Shown here in pieces: positions 1 through 8,954 of a stretch of 64,000 nt of DNA. Position numbers and translations under genes: made by a program. The number at the start of each line of letters is the position of its first letter. Position 1 is the stretch's first letter. The notes beneath the pieces are model-generated. The model was given only the letters and a program-made list of their open reading frames with translations. It did no database searches and was not told where the DNA came from. Source of the DNA: Pseudooceanicola marinus (GTDB lineage: Bacteria > Pseudomonadota > Alphaproteobacteria > Rhodobacterales > Rhodobacteraceae); the NCBI RefSeq assembly GCF_020177265.1, contig NZ_JAIVMC010000007.1:1-64000 (forward strand), written 5' to 3'.

Positions 1-452
1 GCGACCTCGTTGGGCTGGCCCTGGTGGACGCGGCCGCCGGCGCCGGAGTATTCGCCCTCGGTATTTTCGCGGATGCACAGGATGTCGAAGCCCTCGGCCT
101 TCAGCGGGCCTTCGACGCCCGCCAGCAGGCGGTGCGGGCGGATGTTGGCATACTGGGTGAAGGCCTTGCGGATCGGCAGCAGCAGCCCGTGCAGCGAGAC
201 GCTGTCGGGGACGGTGTCGGGCCAACCGACGGCGCCGAGGTAGATGGCATCGAAGGCCGAGAGCGTCTCGATCCCGTCCTCGGGCATCATCGCGCCGGTT
301 TCCAGGTAGTATTCGCAGGACCAGGGGAAGGTCTCCGGCGCAAGGCTGAAGCCGAATTTGTCGCCCGCCGCGCTCAGCACGCGCATCGTCGTCTCGGTCA
401 CGTCCACGCCGATCCCGTCCCCGGGGATAAGCGCGATCTTGTGGCTCGTCAT
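1..452 (-). CDS. Tartrate dehydrogenase / D-malate dehydrogenase (3' part outside window)
   Basis: About 150 N-terminal residues are visible; the gene runs off the left edge. It starts MTSHKIALIPGDGIGVDV, the nucleotide-binding start of the isocitrate/isopropylmalate dehydrogenase family. It continues with GAVGWPDTVPD, LLPIRKAF, NIRPHR and CIRENTEGEYSG, a pattern typical of the TtuC/DmlA branch, which oxidises tartrate or D-malate with NAD. The start at 452 is supported by an AAGGAG element about 6 bases upstream. By family knowledge the enzyme is cytosolic and metal dependent. LeuB is less likely because the substrate-loop wording fits TtuC/DmlA better, but the substrate cannot be fixed from half a protein. 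Confidence 0.85.
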   Translation of the reverse strand, partial: MTSHKIALIPGDGIGVDVTETTMRVLSAAGDKFGFSLAPETFPWSCEYYLETGAMMPEDGIETLSAFDAIYLGAVGWPDTVPDSVSLHGLLLPIRKAFTQYANIRPHRLLAGVEGPLKAEGFDILCIRENTEGEYSGAGGRVHQGQPNEV

Positions 453-691
453 GTCCGTCTCCTTCAATTTTTGCCCAGTTTTGGCGCAGTGTCGCGCCGC
501 AGGCGGGGTGGATTGCGATGAAAGCGCCACAGCGGGCGACAGAAGGCACCGTTTCCCCGCGACCCGCCGCAGGATCTGCTGCGCGGAACGGGCAGGGGGA
601 CGCGAGCGTTAACCGCGCCCCCCGCGTGCGGCGCTGCCGAATCCTGCCCCGTGTGCTAGGATCGGTCGAACCCCGTTGCACAGGCCCTCGC

Positions 692-2086
692 ATGTCCTTC
701 GACCCCCATCTTGCCGAGATCCGCTTCGGCACCGGCCTGTCGCCGCGGCTGGCCCCGGCACAGAGCGCCGCGGCCCTGCTGGCCCGCCTGCGCGGCCCCG
801 ACGAGGCGGCGGCGGCCTATCCCATCGAGGGGTGGGCGGGTTTCCAGGCACGGCTGGCCCGGGCGGCGGAGCTGACGGAGGTCCGCAAGGCCGCGCGGAA
901 CGACGCGGAAGCGCTGCGCGCGGCGAAGAAGCAGCAGAACCTGCACAACAAGGCCGCGCGCCAGGCCCGCGCCGACTGGGTGGTGTCGATGGCCCTGCGC
1001 CGAGCTCATACGCCTGACGGGTTCCGCGAACGTCTGACCGCCTTCTGGGCCGACCATTTCACGGTGCAGGGCAAGTTCGGGATCCCCCGCCGCGGCGTCG
1101 CCCCCTTTACCGAAAGCGCGATCCGTCCCCATGTGGCGGGCCGCTTTGCCGACATGCTGATCGCGGCCACCACCGCGCCGATGATGCTGCACTACCTCGA
1201 CCAGGCCAGTTCCATCGGCCCGAACGCGCCGGAGGTCAAACGCCGCGGCGGGCGTGCCGGGCTGAACGAAAACCTCGCGCGGGAGGTGATGGAGCTGCAC
1301 ACCCTGGGCGCCGGAGGCCCCTACACACAGGACGACGTGCAGCAACTGGCGGAACTGCTCACCGGTCTCAGCTTCACCTTCGAGGAGGGGTTCGTCTTCC
1401 GCCCCCGCTTTGCGGAACCGGGGCCCGAGGTGGTGCTGGGCAAGACCTATGGCGGGGCCGAGGTGCCGCATCTGGCCGAGGTGACGGAGGCGCTGGAGGA
1501 TCTGGCACGCCACCCCGCCACCGCCCGCCACCTGGCGCGCAAGCTGGCGGTACATTTCGTCTCGGACGACCCGCCCGAGGCGCTGATCGCCGACATGGCT
1601 GCGCGCTATGCCGAGACCGGTGGGCAACTGGCCGAGGTCTATGCCGTGCTGCTGGATCACCCCGCCGCCTGGACCGCGCCCCTGGGCGGCAACGTGAAGC
1701 CGCCGGTGGATTTCATCGGCTCTGTGCTGCGGGCGTTGGACGTGCCGGCGGCGAAGATGCCCCTGGGGGATGAACGCGGGTTCCGCATCGCCCTGGCGGC
1801 GCCGATGCAGCAGATGGGCCAGCCCTGGGAGCAGCCCAACGGGCCGGATGGCTGGCCCGAGGCCGACGGCGACTGGATCACCCCGCAACGCTATGCCGCG
1901 CGGCTGCAATGGCTGACCTCGGCGCCGCTTCTGCTGCTGGACGAGGTGCCGGACCCGCGCGAGGTGCTGCAATCCGCCCTGGGGCCGCTGGCGCCCGAGG
2001 GCCTTCGCTTTGCCGTGGCGGCCGCCCAGACCCGGATCGAGGGCCTGGCGCTGGCCTTCGCCGCCCCCGCGTTTCAGAGGATGTGA
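692..2086 (+). CDS. DUF1800 family protein
   Basis: This is a 464-residue protein starting MSFDPHLAEIRFGTGLSP. The frame stays open upstream, but the chosen ATG is the first one matching the usual family N-terminus. Family-like motifs are AFWADHFTV, LNENLAREVMELHTLG, YTQDDVQQLAELLTG and LARKLAVHFVSDDPP, covering most of the length. DUF1800 proteins have no established biochemical role; they are usually encoded beside a DUF1501 protein, as here, where the TGA overlaps the next ATG by one base. No signal peptide is evident at this start. The stop/start coupling suggests the two products are made together and may act together. The family call is firm; the function is unknown. Confidence 0.88.
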   Translation: MSFDPHLAEIRFGTGLSPRLAPAQSAAALLARLRGPDEAAAAYPIEGWAGFQARLARAAELTEVRKAARNDAEALRAAKKQQNLHNKAARQARADWVVSMALRRAHTPDGFRERLTAFWADHFTVQGKFGIPRRGVAPFTESAIRPHVAGRFADMLIAATTAPMMLHYLDQASSIGPNAPEVKRRGGRAGLNENLAREVMELHTLGAGGPYTQDDVQQLAELLTGLSFTFEEGFVFRPRFAEPGPEVVLGKTYGGAEVPHLAEVTEALEDLARHPATARHLARKLAVHFVSDDPPEALIADMAARYAETGGQLAEVYAVLLDHPAAWTAPLGGNVKPPVDFIGSVLRALDVPAAKMPLGDERGFRIALAAPMQQMGQPWEQPNGPDGWPEADGDWITPQRYAARLQWLTSAPLLLLDEVPDPREVLQSALGPLAPEGLRFAVAAAQTRIEGLALAFAAPAFQRM

Positions 2087-3381
2087 TGATGGGCAACAGG
2101 TTGAACAGACGGGATTTCCTCTGGCGCTCCGCGCTGATCGGCTGTTCGGCGGCGGCCAGCCCGCTGGTCACGCCCATGTCCTTTGCCGCCGCGCCCTGGG
2201 AGAACCGGCTGGTGGTGCTGATCCTGCGCGGCGCGCTGGACGGGCTGGATGCCCTGCGCCCGGTGGGCGATCCCGATTTCGCCGCCCTGCGCCCGGATCG
2301 CGGGGCGGGGACGGGCGTCGCGCTGGATGGCGCGTGGGAGTTGCACCCGGCGCTGGCGCCCCTGGCGCCGCTCTGGCGGGCGGGGGAGCTGGGCTTCGTC
2401 AATGCCACCTCCACCCCCTACCGCGACAAGCGCAGCCATTTCGATGGCCAGGATATCCTGGAGGCGGGCACGACCGGCGTCGGCCAGGCCCGAGACGGCT
2501 GGCTGAACCGCATGTTGCAGGCGGTGCCCGGCATCGAGGCGGAGACGACCTACAGCATCGGGCGGGGCGACATGCTTCTGACGACGGGCGCTGCGCCGGT
2601 GACGAACTGGTCGCCCGATGCGGCCCTCAGCCTCAGCCCGCAGACCGAGCGGTTGCTGGTGATGGTGACCCACGACGATCCGCTGTTCCGCGATGCCCTG
2701 GGAGAGGCGCTGGTGCTGTCGGGGCTGGTGGCGCCCGGTGCGGCAGGCGAGATCCTGCAGATGGCCGAGATGATGGAGATGGCGGAGGGGCGCGCGATGG
2801 ACGGCGGCGGGACGATGGACCCGGGCGCCACGCAGGACGCGCGCAAGGCCCTGGCGGAGGCGGCGAAGGCAGCGCGCGGCGCCGGTGGCTACGACGCGCT
2901 GGCCCGCTTTGCTTCGCAGAAGTTGCGGGCCGAGGCGCGGATCGCCACCTTCTCGATCAACGGCTGGGACACGCACGCGGCGCAGCACCGCACGCTGCAA
3001 GGCCCGCTGGAAAGCCTGGCCTCTGTCCTGCTGACGCTGCGGGACGAGTTGGGGCCGGCGGTCTGGGGCAAGACGGCGGTGGTGGCGATGACCGAATTCG
3101 GGCGTACCGCGCGGCTGAATGGGACCGGGGGCAGCGATCACGGCACCGCCGGGCTGATGATCTACGCGGGCGGCGCACTGCGGGGGCAGCAGGTGGCTGG
3201 CGGCTGGCCCGGTCTGGCGGAGGCCGATCTTTATGCCCGCCGGGACCTTCTGCCGCTGAGTGATGTGCGCGCCCATGCCGCCGGGGTGATGCAGGGCCTC
3301 TTCGGGCTGGACCGCGCGGTGCTGGAGGGGCAGGTCTTCCCCGGTCTCGACCTGAGCGGGGCTGCGCGTCTCGTGCTGTGA
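2086..3381 (+). CDS. DUF1501 protein with Tat signal (sulfatase/phosphatase-like fold)
   Basis: A 431-residue protein. The N-terminus contains NRRDFLWRSALIGCSAAAS, a twin-arginine signal followed by a hydrophobic stretch, so folded export to the periplasm is predicted. Family-like motifs follow: RGALDGLDALRPVGDP near residue 45, SHFDGQDILEAGT, FSINGWDTHAAQ and TEFGRTARLNGTGGSDHG. The Asp/His-rich ends of these motifs resemble metal ligands of the alkaline phosphatase superfamily, to which DUF1501 is distantly linked. The ATG overlaps the DUF1800 stop; a second ATG lies one codon later. The substrate is unknown. A short GC palindrome (3383-3396) follows the stop but has no T-run. Confidence 0.88.
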   Translation: MMGNRLNRRDFLWRSALIGCSAAASPLVTPMSFAAAPWENRLVVLILRGALDGLDALRPVGDPDFAALRPDRGAGTGVALDGAWELHPALAPLAPLWRAGELGFVNATSTPYRDKRSHFDGQDILEAGTTGVGQARDGWLNRMLQAVPGIEAETTYSIGRGDMLLTTGAAPVTNWSPDAALSLSPQTERLLVMVTHDDPLFRDALGEALVLSGLVAPGAAGEILQMAEMMEMAEGRAMDGGGTMDPGATQDARKALAEAAKAARGAGGYDALARFASQKLRAEARIATFSINGWDTHAAQHRTLQGPLESLASVLLTLRDELGPAVWGKTAVVAMTEFGRTARLNGTGGSDHGTAGLMIYAGGALRGQQVAGGWPGLAEADLYARRDLLPLSDVRAHAAGVMQGLFGLDRAVLEGQVFPGLDLSGAARLVL

Positions 3382-3508
3382 AGCGCCCCGGGGCGCGTGA
3401 ATTCGGCGCCGGATCGCTGCCGTGGCCCTTCCCATGCGGCAAGGTTTTTCCTATCGTTTCCCGAAGACTAGCGCGCCACGGGACAGGCGCCGGAAAGGGA
3501 GACGGAGA

Positions 3509-4219
3509 ATGCGCCAGGATCGCCCCCTCGGGCCGCCGGCCGAGAACTGGCAGGTGCCGCCCGCGCCGCCGCGCGATCTGGTGCTGGACGGCCAGCGCGT
3601 GCGCCTGCGCCCGCTACGCGCCGATGCCCATGCCGGGCTGCTGCACGCGGCCTACGGCGACCAGGACTGGCTGTGGGATTACATGCCCGTGGGCCCCTTC
3701 CATTCCGCGCCGCAGTACCACCGCTGGGTGCGCTCGGTCGAAGAGGGGCCGTCGGTCTTCCTGACCATCGAGCATCGGCAGAAGGGGCCGCTTGGCGTGG
3801 CGTCCTACCTGAACATCGTGCCGGGAAACGGCTCGATCGAGGTTGGCAACATCACCTTCGCGCCGGCCCTCCAGGGCACCGTGGCGGCCACCGAGGCGAT
3901 GGTTCTGATGATGAACTGGGCCTTCGAGGCCGGCTATCGCCGCTATGAATGGAAATGCAACGCCCTGAACCTGCCCTCGCGCCGCGCGGCGCAGCGGCTG
4001 GGGTTCAGCTATGAAGGCGTCTTCCGCCAGCACATGGTGGTGAAGGGCCGCAACCGCGACACCGCCTGGTTCGCCATCACCGACAGCGACTGGCCGGCGC
4101 TGAAGGAGGCCTATGGGGTCTGGTTGTCGCCGTCGAACTTCGACGAGACGGGGCAGCAGCGGGAACGCCTGTCGGACCTCACGCGGCTGGTGCGGGTGAC
4201 CTCGGACCCGGAGGTCTGA
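3509..4219 (+). CDS. GNAT family N-acetyltransferase (RimJ/RimL-like)
   Basis: A 236-residue protein, chosen at the ATG behind a GGGAGACGG ribosome site although the frame is open further upstream. From about residue 30 it reads as an Acetyltransf_3 domain: VRLRPLRADAHAGLL, then GNITFAPALQGTVAATEAM, and NLPSRRAAQRLGFSYEGVFR, the acetyl-CoA and C-terminal motifs of RimJ/RimL-like enzymes. These cytosolic enzymes acetylate protein N-termini or small amines with acetyl-CoA; the substrate cannot be told here. It stands alone, about 130 bases after the DUF1501 gene and convergent with the aminotransferase. Confidence 0.85.
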   Translation: MRQDRPLGPPAENWQVPPAPPRDLVLDGQRVRLRPLRADAHAGLLHAAYGDQDWLWDYMPVGPFHSAPQYHRWVRSVEEGPSVFLTIEHRQKGPLGVASYLNIVPGNGSIEVGNITFAPALQGTVAATEAMVLMMNWAFEAGYRRYEWKCNALNLPSRRAAQRLGFSYEGVFRQHMVVKGRNRDTAWFAITDSDWPALKEAYGVWLSPSNFDETGQQRERLSDLTRLVRVTSDPEV

Positions 4220-4230
4220 GGCGGTCCTGC

Positions 4231-4254
4231 GGGCCGCCGCGAGGCGGGCGGCCC
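4231..4254. terminator. Hairpin between convergent genes
   Basis: GGGCCGCC (4231-4238) pairs perfectly with GGCGGCCC (4247-4254) around an 8-base loop. It lies between the convergent acetyltransferase and aminotransferase stops and could end transcription from both sides. There is no T-run, so this is an inference from position and stem. Confidence 0.5.
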
Positions 4255-4267
4255 GGAGCCCGACGGC

Positions 4268-5134
4268 TCACATCTTCATGTCGGTCTTGGCCCAGTCCCA
4301 GTAAAGCTCGCGCGTGCGCTTGGTGATCGGGCCGATCTCGTAGTGGGTGTCCTCGAACTGCGTGACCGGGGTGACCTTGGCGAAGTTGCCGGACAGGAAT
4401 ACCTCGTCGGCGGCTTCGAAATCGGCATAGGTCAGCACGGCCTCATGCACGGTGATGCCATCGGCGCGCAGGTTCTTGATGTGGCGCGCGCGGGTCAGGC
4501 CCGACAGGAAGGTGCCGTTGGCGATCGGGGTGAAGACCTCGCCATCCTTGACCATGAAGATGTTGGCGGTGGCGCTTTCGGCGACATTGCCCAGCTGGTC
4601 GGTGACCAGGGCGTTGGTGAAGCCACGCGCGCGCACCTCGGCGATCATCCGGCCGTTGTTGGGGTAGAGGCTGCCGGTCTTGGCGTTGCAGACCGCCACG
4701 TCCAGGGTGGGCCGGCGGAAGCGGGTCTTGCCCAGGGTGGCTGCGGAATCCTCTGCCGGCATCTCCATCGCTTCCAGCGCCATGCAGAAGCCGGTGCCGC
4801 CGCCGTAGGCCGGTTCCACCACGCTGGCCTCGCCGGTGATGCCCCAGTACATGGGGCGGATGTAGATCGCCTCACCGGGGGCAAACTTGGTCACGCCCTC
4901 GCGGACGATCTCGATCATTTGCTCGACCGTGTAGGTCGGCTTGATCAGCATCGCCTCGGCGGAGCGGTTGACCCGTTCCAGGTGCGGGCGCAGGTCGGGC
5001 ATAAGCCCGTTGACCAGCCGCGCGCCGTCAAAGACCGTCGACCCCAGCCAGGCCCCGTGGTCGCCGGCCTTCATCACGGCGACATCGCCCTGATACCAGC
5101 TGCCATCGAAAAAGGTGTGGATTTCGCCTGCCAT
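4268..5134 (-). CDS. ilvE: Branched-chain amino acid aminotransferase (class IV)
   Basis: A 288-residue PLP enzyme of fold type IV. The start MAGEIHTFFDGSWYQGD sits behind an AGGAGAC ribosome site; the upstream in-frame extension lacks family similarity. Diagnostic stretches are VFDGARLVNG, IYIRPMYWG, NAKTGSLYPNN (carrying a likely PLP lysine) and GNVAESATANIFMVKDGE, the class IV signature. Known role: reversible transamination of Val, Leu and Ile with 2-oxoglutarate in the cytosol. Related D-amino-acid transaminase or 4-amino-4-deoxychorismate lyase functions are less likely. It appears monocistronic. Confidence 0.88.
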   Translation of the reverse strand: MAGEIHTFFDGSWYQGDVAVMKAGDHGAWLGSTVFDGARLVNGLMPDLRPHLERVNRSAEAMLIKPTYTVEQMIEIVREGVTKFAPGEAIYIRPMYWGITGEASVVEPAYGGGTGFCMALEAMEMPAEDSAATLGKTRFRRPTLDVAVCNAKTGSLYPNNGRMIAEVRARGFTNALVTDQLGNVAESATANIFMVKDGEVFTPIANGTFLSGLTRARHIKNLRADGITVHEAVLTYADFEAADEVFLSGNFAKVTPVTQFEDTHYEIGPITKRTRELYWDWAKTDMKM

Positions 5135-5478
5135 GTTCGTCTCCTGTGGTCGGTCGGGCCTAGGGATAGACCTTTGACCGGGGGGATGAAAGGGGCAGGC
5201 GGACACCAGGCCCCCGGCCCAGGAGGCCGGGGATTTGGTGCTTAAAAAAGGGCTTCTTGAAATGGTCTGCCGAGACTCGGATCGGGGGGGTGATCCTTGC
5301 CTTCACCAGCACCTTGCCCCAGCGTTAACTTTTCAATGAAACACTTGAGTGACGTCCGGGACACTTGCGCATGAAAATGCTGCACTCGCAGCATTTCCTG
5401 GGGCTGCGGGCGCGGCATTGCATCGAAAATGTGCAACCTATGAGTGTGAAGGGCGCTGTCTGCCCGCCGGAAACCCGC
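5135..5478. other. Intergenic region upstream of ilvE with hairpin
   Basis: This 344-base gap lies between the ilvE start and the trpS stop. A perfect 8-base stem, CCCCGGCC (5212-5219) with GGCCGGGG (5225-5232), lies within 100 bases of the ilvE start and would fall in its leader, so attenuation is conceivable. No convincing leader peptide rich in branched-chain codons was seen. A 64-codon minus-strand frame at 5242-5436 lacks support as a gene. No clear promoter hexamers could be fixed. Confidence 0.4.
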
Positions 5479-6528
5479 TCAGGAGCGGATCATGCCGACA
5501 AGCTCGTAGGTGTCCTTCAGGACCGGCTCGGCGATTTTGCGGGCCTTTTCAGCGCCACGGCCAATGATCCGGTCGATCTCGTCCGGGGTTTCCATCAGCT
5601 GCGCCATGCGGGTCGAGATCGGCGCCAGCTTCTCCACCGCCAGCTCGCCCAGGGCGGGCTTGAACTCGGAGAACTGACGGCCGCCGAAATCGCGCAGCAC
5701 GCTGTCCACGTCGGTGCCTGCCAGGGCGGCGTAGATCGTCACCAGGTTGCGCGCCTCGGCACGGCCTTCCAGGCCCTCGGCCTCGGACGGCAGGGCCTCC
5801 GGGTCGGTGCGGGCCTTGCGGATCTTGTTGGCGATGGCGTCGGCGTCATCGGTCAGGTTGATGCGCGCCATGTCCGACGGGTCGGATTTCGACATCTTCT
5901 TGGTGCCGTCGCGCAGGGACATGACGCGGGTCGCCGTGCCCTCGATCACCGGCTCGGTCAGCGGGAAGAATTCCTGCCCGTAGTCGTGGTTGAACTTCGC
6001 CGCGATGTCGCGGGTCAGTTCCACGTGCTGCTTTTGATCCTCGCCCACGGGGACGTGGGTGGCGTGGTAGATCAGGATATCGGCGGCCATCAGCGCCGGA
6101 TAGGCGAAGAGGCCGAGCGAGGCGTTCTGGCTGTTCTTGCCCGCCTTGTCCTTCCACTGGGTCATCCGCTGCATCCAGCCCATGCGGGCGACGCAGTTGA
6201 AGATCCAGGCCAGCTGCGCGTGTTCGGGCACCTGGGACTGGTTGAACAGGATCGACTTCTCGGGGTCGAGGCCGGAGGCGATATAGGCGGCGGCCAGTTC
6301 GCGGGTCTGGCGGCGCAGCGCCGCCGGGTCCTGCCAGACGGTGATCGCATGCAGGTCGACCATGCAGAAGATGGTCTCGAACCCTTCCTTCAGGCCGCGG
6401 TCCTGCCAGTCCACGAAACGGCGCATGGCGCCCAGGTAGTTGCCGAGGGTCAGCCCGCCGGAGGGCTGGATCCCGGAAAACACCCGATCCTGGAATTTCG
6501 TGGTCTGGGTCTCGGTCGCGTCGGACAT
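5479..6528 (-). CDS. trpS: Tryptophanyl-tRNA synthetase
   Basis: A 349-residue class I synthetase that charges tRNA-Trp in the cytosol. The HIGH-type signature appears as [13 protein letters not shown] about 20 residues in, and the KMSKS loop as [12 protein letters not shown] in the second half. The length equals the bacterial family norm. The start MSDATETQ is chosen because an AGGAGT element lies 8 bases upstream; ATG 6531 and GTG 6537 are in-frame alternatives. It is convergent to nothing and divergent from the rhomboid-like gene at 6642, so 6529-6641 should hold both promoters. Confidence 0.96.
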   Translation of the reverse strand: MSDATETQTTKFQDRVFSGIQPSGGLTLGNYLGAMRRFVDWQDRGLKEGFETIFCMVDLHAITVWQDPAALRRQTRELAAAYIASGLDPEKSILFNQSQVPEHAQLAWIFNCVARMGWMQRMTQWKDKAGKNSQNASLGLFAYPALMAADILIYHATHVPVGEDQKQHVELTRDIAAKFNHDYGQEFFPLTEPVIEGTATRVMSLRDGTKKMSKSDPSDMARINLTDDADAIANKIRKARTDPEALPSEAEGLEGRAEARNLVTIYAALAGTDVDSVLRDFGGRQFSEFKPALGELAVEKLAPISTRMAQLMETPDEIDRIIGRGAEKARKIAEPVLKDTYELVGMIRS

Positions 6529-6641
6529 CATCCGCACTCCTGTCAGCGGCGTCTGGAAAAATCGTCTGAGCTGGCTTACCCATGCCCCAATGGGGCGTCA
6601 ACAGCAGGCAGCCCCGGGCAAGAGCAGCAAAGGACGCCCCC

Positions 6642-7334
6642 ATGTACGACGACCGCCGCCCGGACGACAGCCCGGTCAATCCCGTTTCGCCGGTGATCGT
6701 GGTGATCTTCATCGCCATCATCGGGATCGAGGGGATCTTCTCGCTGGGCAACGTGGGGCTGATCGGCGGGCCGCAGTCCATTGGCTGGCGCCTGGGCGCG
6801 CTGCAGGACTACGCCTTCTCGCCGGCCTTCCTGGACTACATGCTGGCCACGGGGGACGCCGCGCCGCAGCTCTTGATGCGCTTCGTCACCTATCCCTTCA
6901 TCCACGGGTCGTTTCAGTCGGCGCTGATCGCCGGGGTGATGTTCCTGGCCCTGGGCAAGTTCGTGGGCGAGGCGATGAAACCCCTCGGTCTGGCAATCCT
7001 GTTCCTGGCGACCGTCATCGGTGGCGCCCTGGTCTTCGGCCTGGTGGCCCCCGATACCGAGCCGCTCTTTGGGGCCTTCCCGGCCGCCTACGGGATGATC
7101 GGCGCCTACAGCTACATGCTGGCGATCTACTACCGGGCAGTCGGGCAGAACCAGGTCATGGCCTTCCGGCTGATCGGGATCCTGATGGGGATCCAGCTGC
7201 TGTTCGGGTTGTTTTTCGAGACCGGCATGGCCTGGGTGGCCGACATCGCGGCGTTTATCCTGGGCTTTGCCCTGGCGCCGGTCCTGCTGCCCGGCGGCTT
7301 TGCCCGTCTGCGGGCCAAGTTGCGCCACCGCTGA
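6642..7334 (+). CDS. Rhomboid-fold membrane protein lacking catalytic residues
   Basis: A 230-residue polytopic membrane protein with about six hydrophobic segments. It begins MYDDRRPDDS behind an AAGGACG site. The rhomboid pattern is visible: TYPFIHGS (residues 83-90), GAFPAAYGMIGAY (144-156) and AWVADIAAFILG (197-208). In active rhomboids these align with HxxxN, GxSGxxxGxxG and AHxxGxxxG. Here the nucleophile Ser is Phe146, the following Gly is Pro147, the catalytic His is Asp201 and the oxyanion Asn is Gly98. It therefore keeps the fold but should not be a serine protease. It ends 6 bases from the convergent phospholipase D-like gene. The role is unknown; a membrane adaptor or chaperone-like role is possible. 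Confidence 0.8.
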   Translation: MYDDRRPDDSPVNPVSPVIVVIFIAIIGIEGIFSLGNVGLIGGPQSIGWRLGALQDYAFSPAFLDYMLATGDAAPQLLMRFVTYPFIHGSFQSALIAGVMFLALGKFVGEAMKPLGLAILFLATVIGGALVFGLVAPDTEPLFGAFPAAYGMIGAYSYMLAIYYRAVGQNQVMAFRLIGILMGIQLLFGLFFETGMAWVADIAAFILGFALAPVLLPGGFARLRAKLRHR

Positions 7335-7340
7335 GCGGCG

Positions 7341-8897
7341 TCAGAACATCTCCGGCGGCAGCACGGGCAGGAACCGGGCGAGGCGGCGGTTGCGCCGTTC
7401 GGGCCAGGGCAGGATATGGGCGCTGCGCGCCTCCGGATCGCGCCCGGCCTCTGCATGAGCCAGCGCGGTCCAGTCATCGGCGCAGTGGGGATCTATGTCC
7501 TTCATGTGATCCTGCAGCCAGCTTTTCATCAGCCGCTTGCGCAGGGCCCGGATACTGGCGGTGTCGTGGAATTGCAGCGACGCCTCGGTGTCCCATCGCA
7601 TCGACCGCCCGTTGAGGTTGGCGGAGCCCAGGATCGCCAGCTTGTCATCCACCAGCGTGACCTTGGAATGCAGGTAGATCACCCCGGCGCCGTAGAGCGG
7701 TTTCGGGGTGTGGCGCGGCGCCGGGCGGGGCTGGGCCGGAGCGACGACCGCCAGCCGGTCGCCGAAGGCACGGCGGACGTGGTTCAGGCAGCGCAGTTGC
7801 AGGGCCAGTTCATGCCGGGCGTCGATGCTGGTGTCGCCGTTGAAGATCACCCGTTCGGGTTCGGTCGGCAGCACCAGGATGCAGTTCAGCCGCGGGGCCC
7901 GTTCGGCGGCGCGGGCCAGGGCGCGGGCCAGGGGCATGTGGCGAAAGAACTGGCTTTCCAGATAGATCAGCTTCTCGGCACTGTCGAAGGCCGCGAGATG
8001 GGCCTCTTCGTGTTCGGTGATCGCCGGTTTCGGGCCAAGGCGCAGCGGGCCGCGCCGGGGCTGCGACTGGGTGCGCAACAGGCGCGGGCCCATGGCGCTC
8101 ATGTGCTTGTCGGGCAGAGGCGCGGTGCTTTCGACCGGGCTTGCCTCGGCGGCAAAGCTGGCGGCGCCGGCCTTCTGCGCGCGGCTCCAGCAATCGGCGA
8201 AGTGTCGGCGAATGTCGCCGGCCACGGCCCCGCTGACCCGCAGCGACACGTCATGCCAGGTGTCCTCGGCGCGCTGTTCATGGCTCTCGTCGTCCCAGCG
8301 GCGTTCGTCCACGTCCAGCCCGCCGATGATCGCCTGCCGACCGTCCGCCACCGCCAGTTTCTGGTGCAGCGAGGCCGGGCGCAGGGTGACGTCGCCCGAT
8401 AGCGCACGCAGTTGCAGCGGGGTCAGGCGTTCCGGGTTGCGCTGGCGCAGATCCTCCACCGAGGCCCTTACGCGGCTGCCGAAGATGCGTTTCCAAACCG
8501 GCGCGGCGCTGGCCTGGTGCTGGGCCACCAGCACCTCGGCACCGTGGAATTCGGCCGTATCTTCCGCCTGGGTGTGGCTTAACAGCCCGGCGGCGAACCC
8601 CGCGCCGGCGTCCCAGGCATCGCGGTGCAGGTCGGGGGTGAAGACCGGGTCGAAATCGGCGATCAGCAGCCGCATCTTCACGCCTCGCGCGGCGACGTGA
8701 GCCACCAGGTCGGCCCAGGTCTTCAATTCCAGTGCCTCGGCCTCTGCGCTGTGCAGGCGCGTGCGCGGATCAAAGATGCGGAACGACATCAGGACCTCGC
8801 TCTTGGCCTGCAGGCAGAGGGTTTCCAGCGCGGGAAACATCTCGGCTGCGGTGACGAGCGGGATCAGATCCTTCTGATGGCGGGTATCTTTGGGCAT
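7341..8897 (-). CDS. Phospholipase D-like / cardiolipin synthase-like protein
   Basis: A 518-residue protein with two HKD motifs: LHQKLAVAD around residue 178, followed by GGLDVDERRW, and LHSKVTLVD around residue 410, followed by GSANLNGRS. This is the duplicated PLD active site of transphosphatidylases and phospholipases. No signal peptide or clear membrane anchor is seen, which argues against a standard cardiolipin synthase with N-terminal helices. It lies 57 bases downstream of murJ on the same strand, so co-transcription with murJ is likely. Substrate (phospholipid, cardiolipin or nucleic acid) is not determinable. Confidence 0.88.
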   Translation of the reverse strand: MPKDTRHQKDLIPLVTAAEMFPALETLCLQAKSEVLMSFRIFDPRTRLHSAEAEALELKTWADLVAHVAARGVKMRLLIADFDPVFTPDLHRDAWDAGAGFAAGLLSHTQAEDTAEFHGAEVLVAQHQASAAPVWKRIFGSRVRASVEDLRQRNPERLTPLQLRALSGDVTLRPASLHQKLAVADGRQAIIGGLDVDERRWDDESHEQRAEDTWHDVSLRVSGAVAGDIRRHFADCWSRAQKAGAASFAAEASPVESTAPLPDKHMSAMGPRLLRTQSQPRRGPLRLGPKPAITEHEEAHLAAFDSAEKLIYLESQFFRHMPLARALARAAERAPRLNCILVLPTEPERVIFNGDTSIDARHELALQLRCLNHVRRAFGDRLAVVAPAQPRPAPRHTPKPLYGAGVIYLHSKVTLVDDKLAILGSANLNGRSMRWDTEASLQFHDTASIRALRKRLMKSWLQDHMKDIDPHCADDWTALAHAEAGRDPEARSAHILPWPERRNRRLARFLPVLPPEMF

Positions 8898-8954
8898 GGG
8901 CTCCTGGGGGGCTGGCGGCGTTCCGGACTCAACGCCGCCCGAAGCCCGAGGGTT

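Noticed and set aside
3383-3396. GCGCCCCGGGGCGC palindrome after the DUF1501 gene as a terminator
   Set aside because: It has no loop and no T-run; a palindrome of this kind is easily met in GC-rich DNA.
5242-5436. A 64-codon minus-strand frame upstream of ilvE
   Set aside because: No ribosome site or family similarity and it overlaps the expected promoter region.
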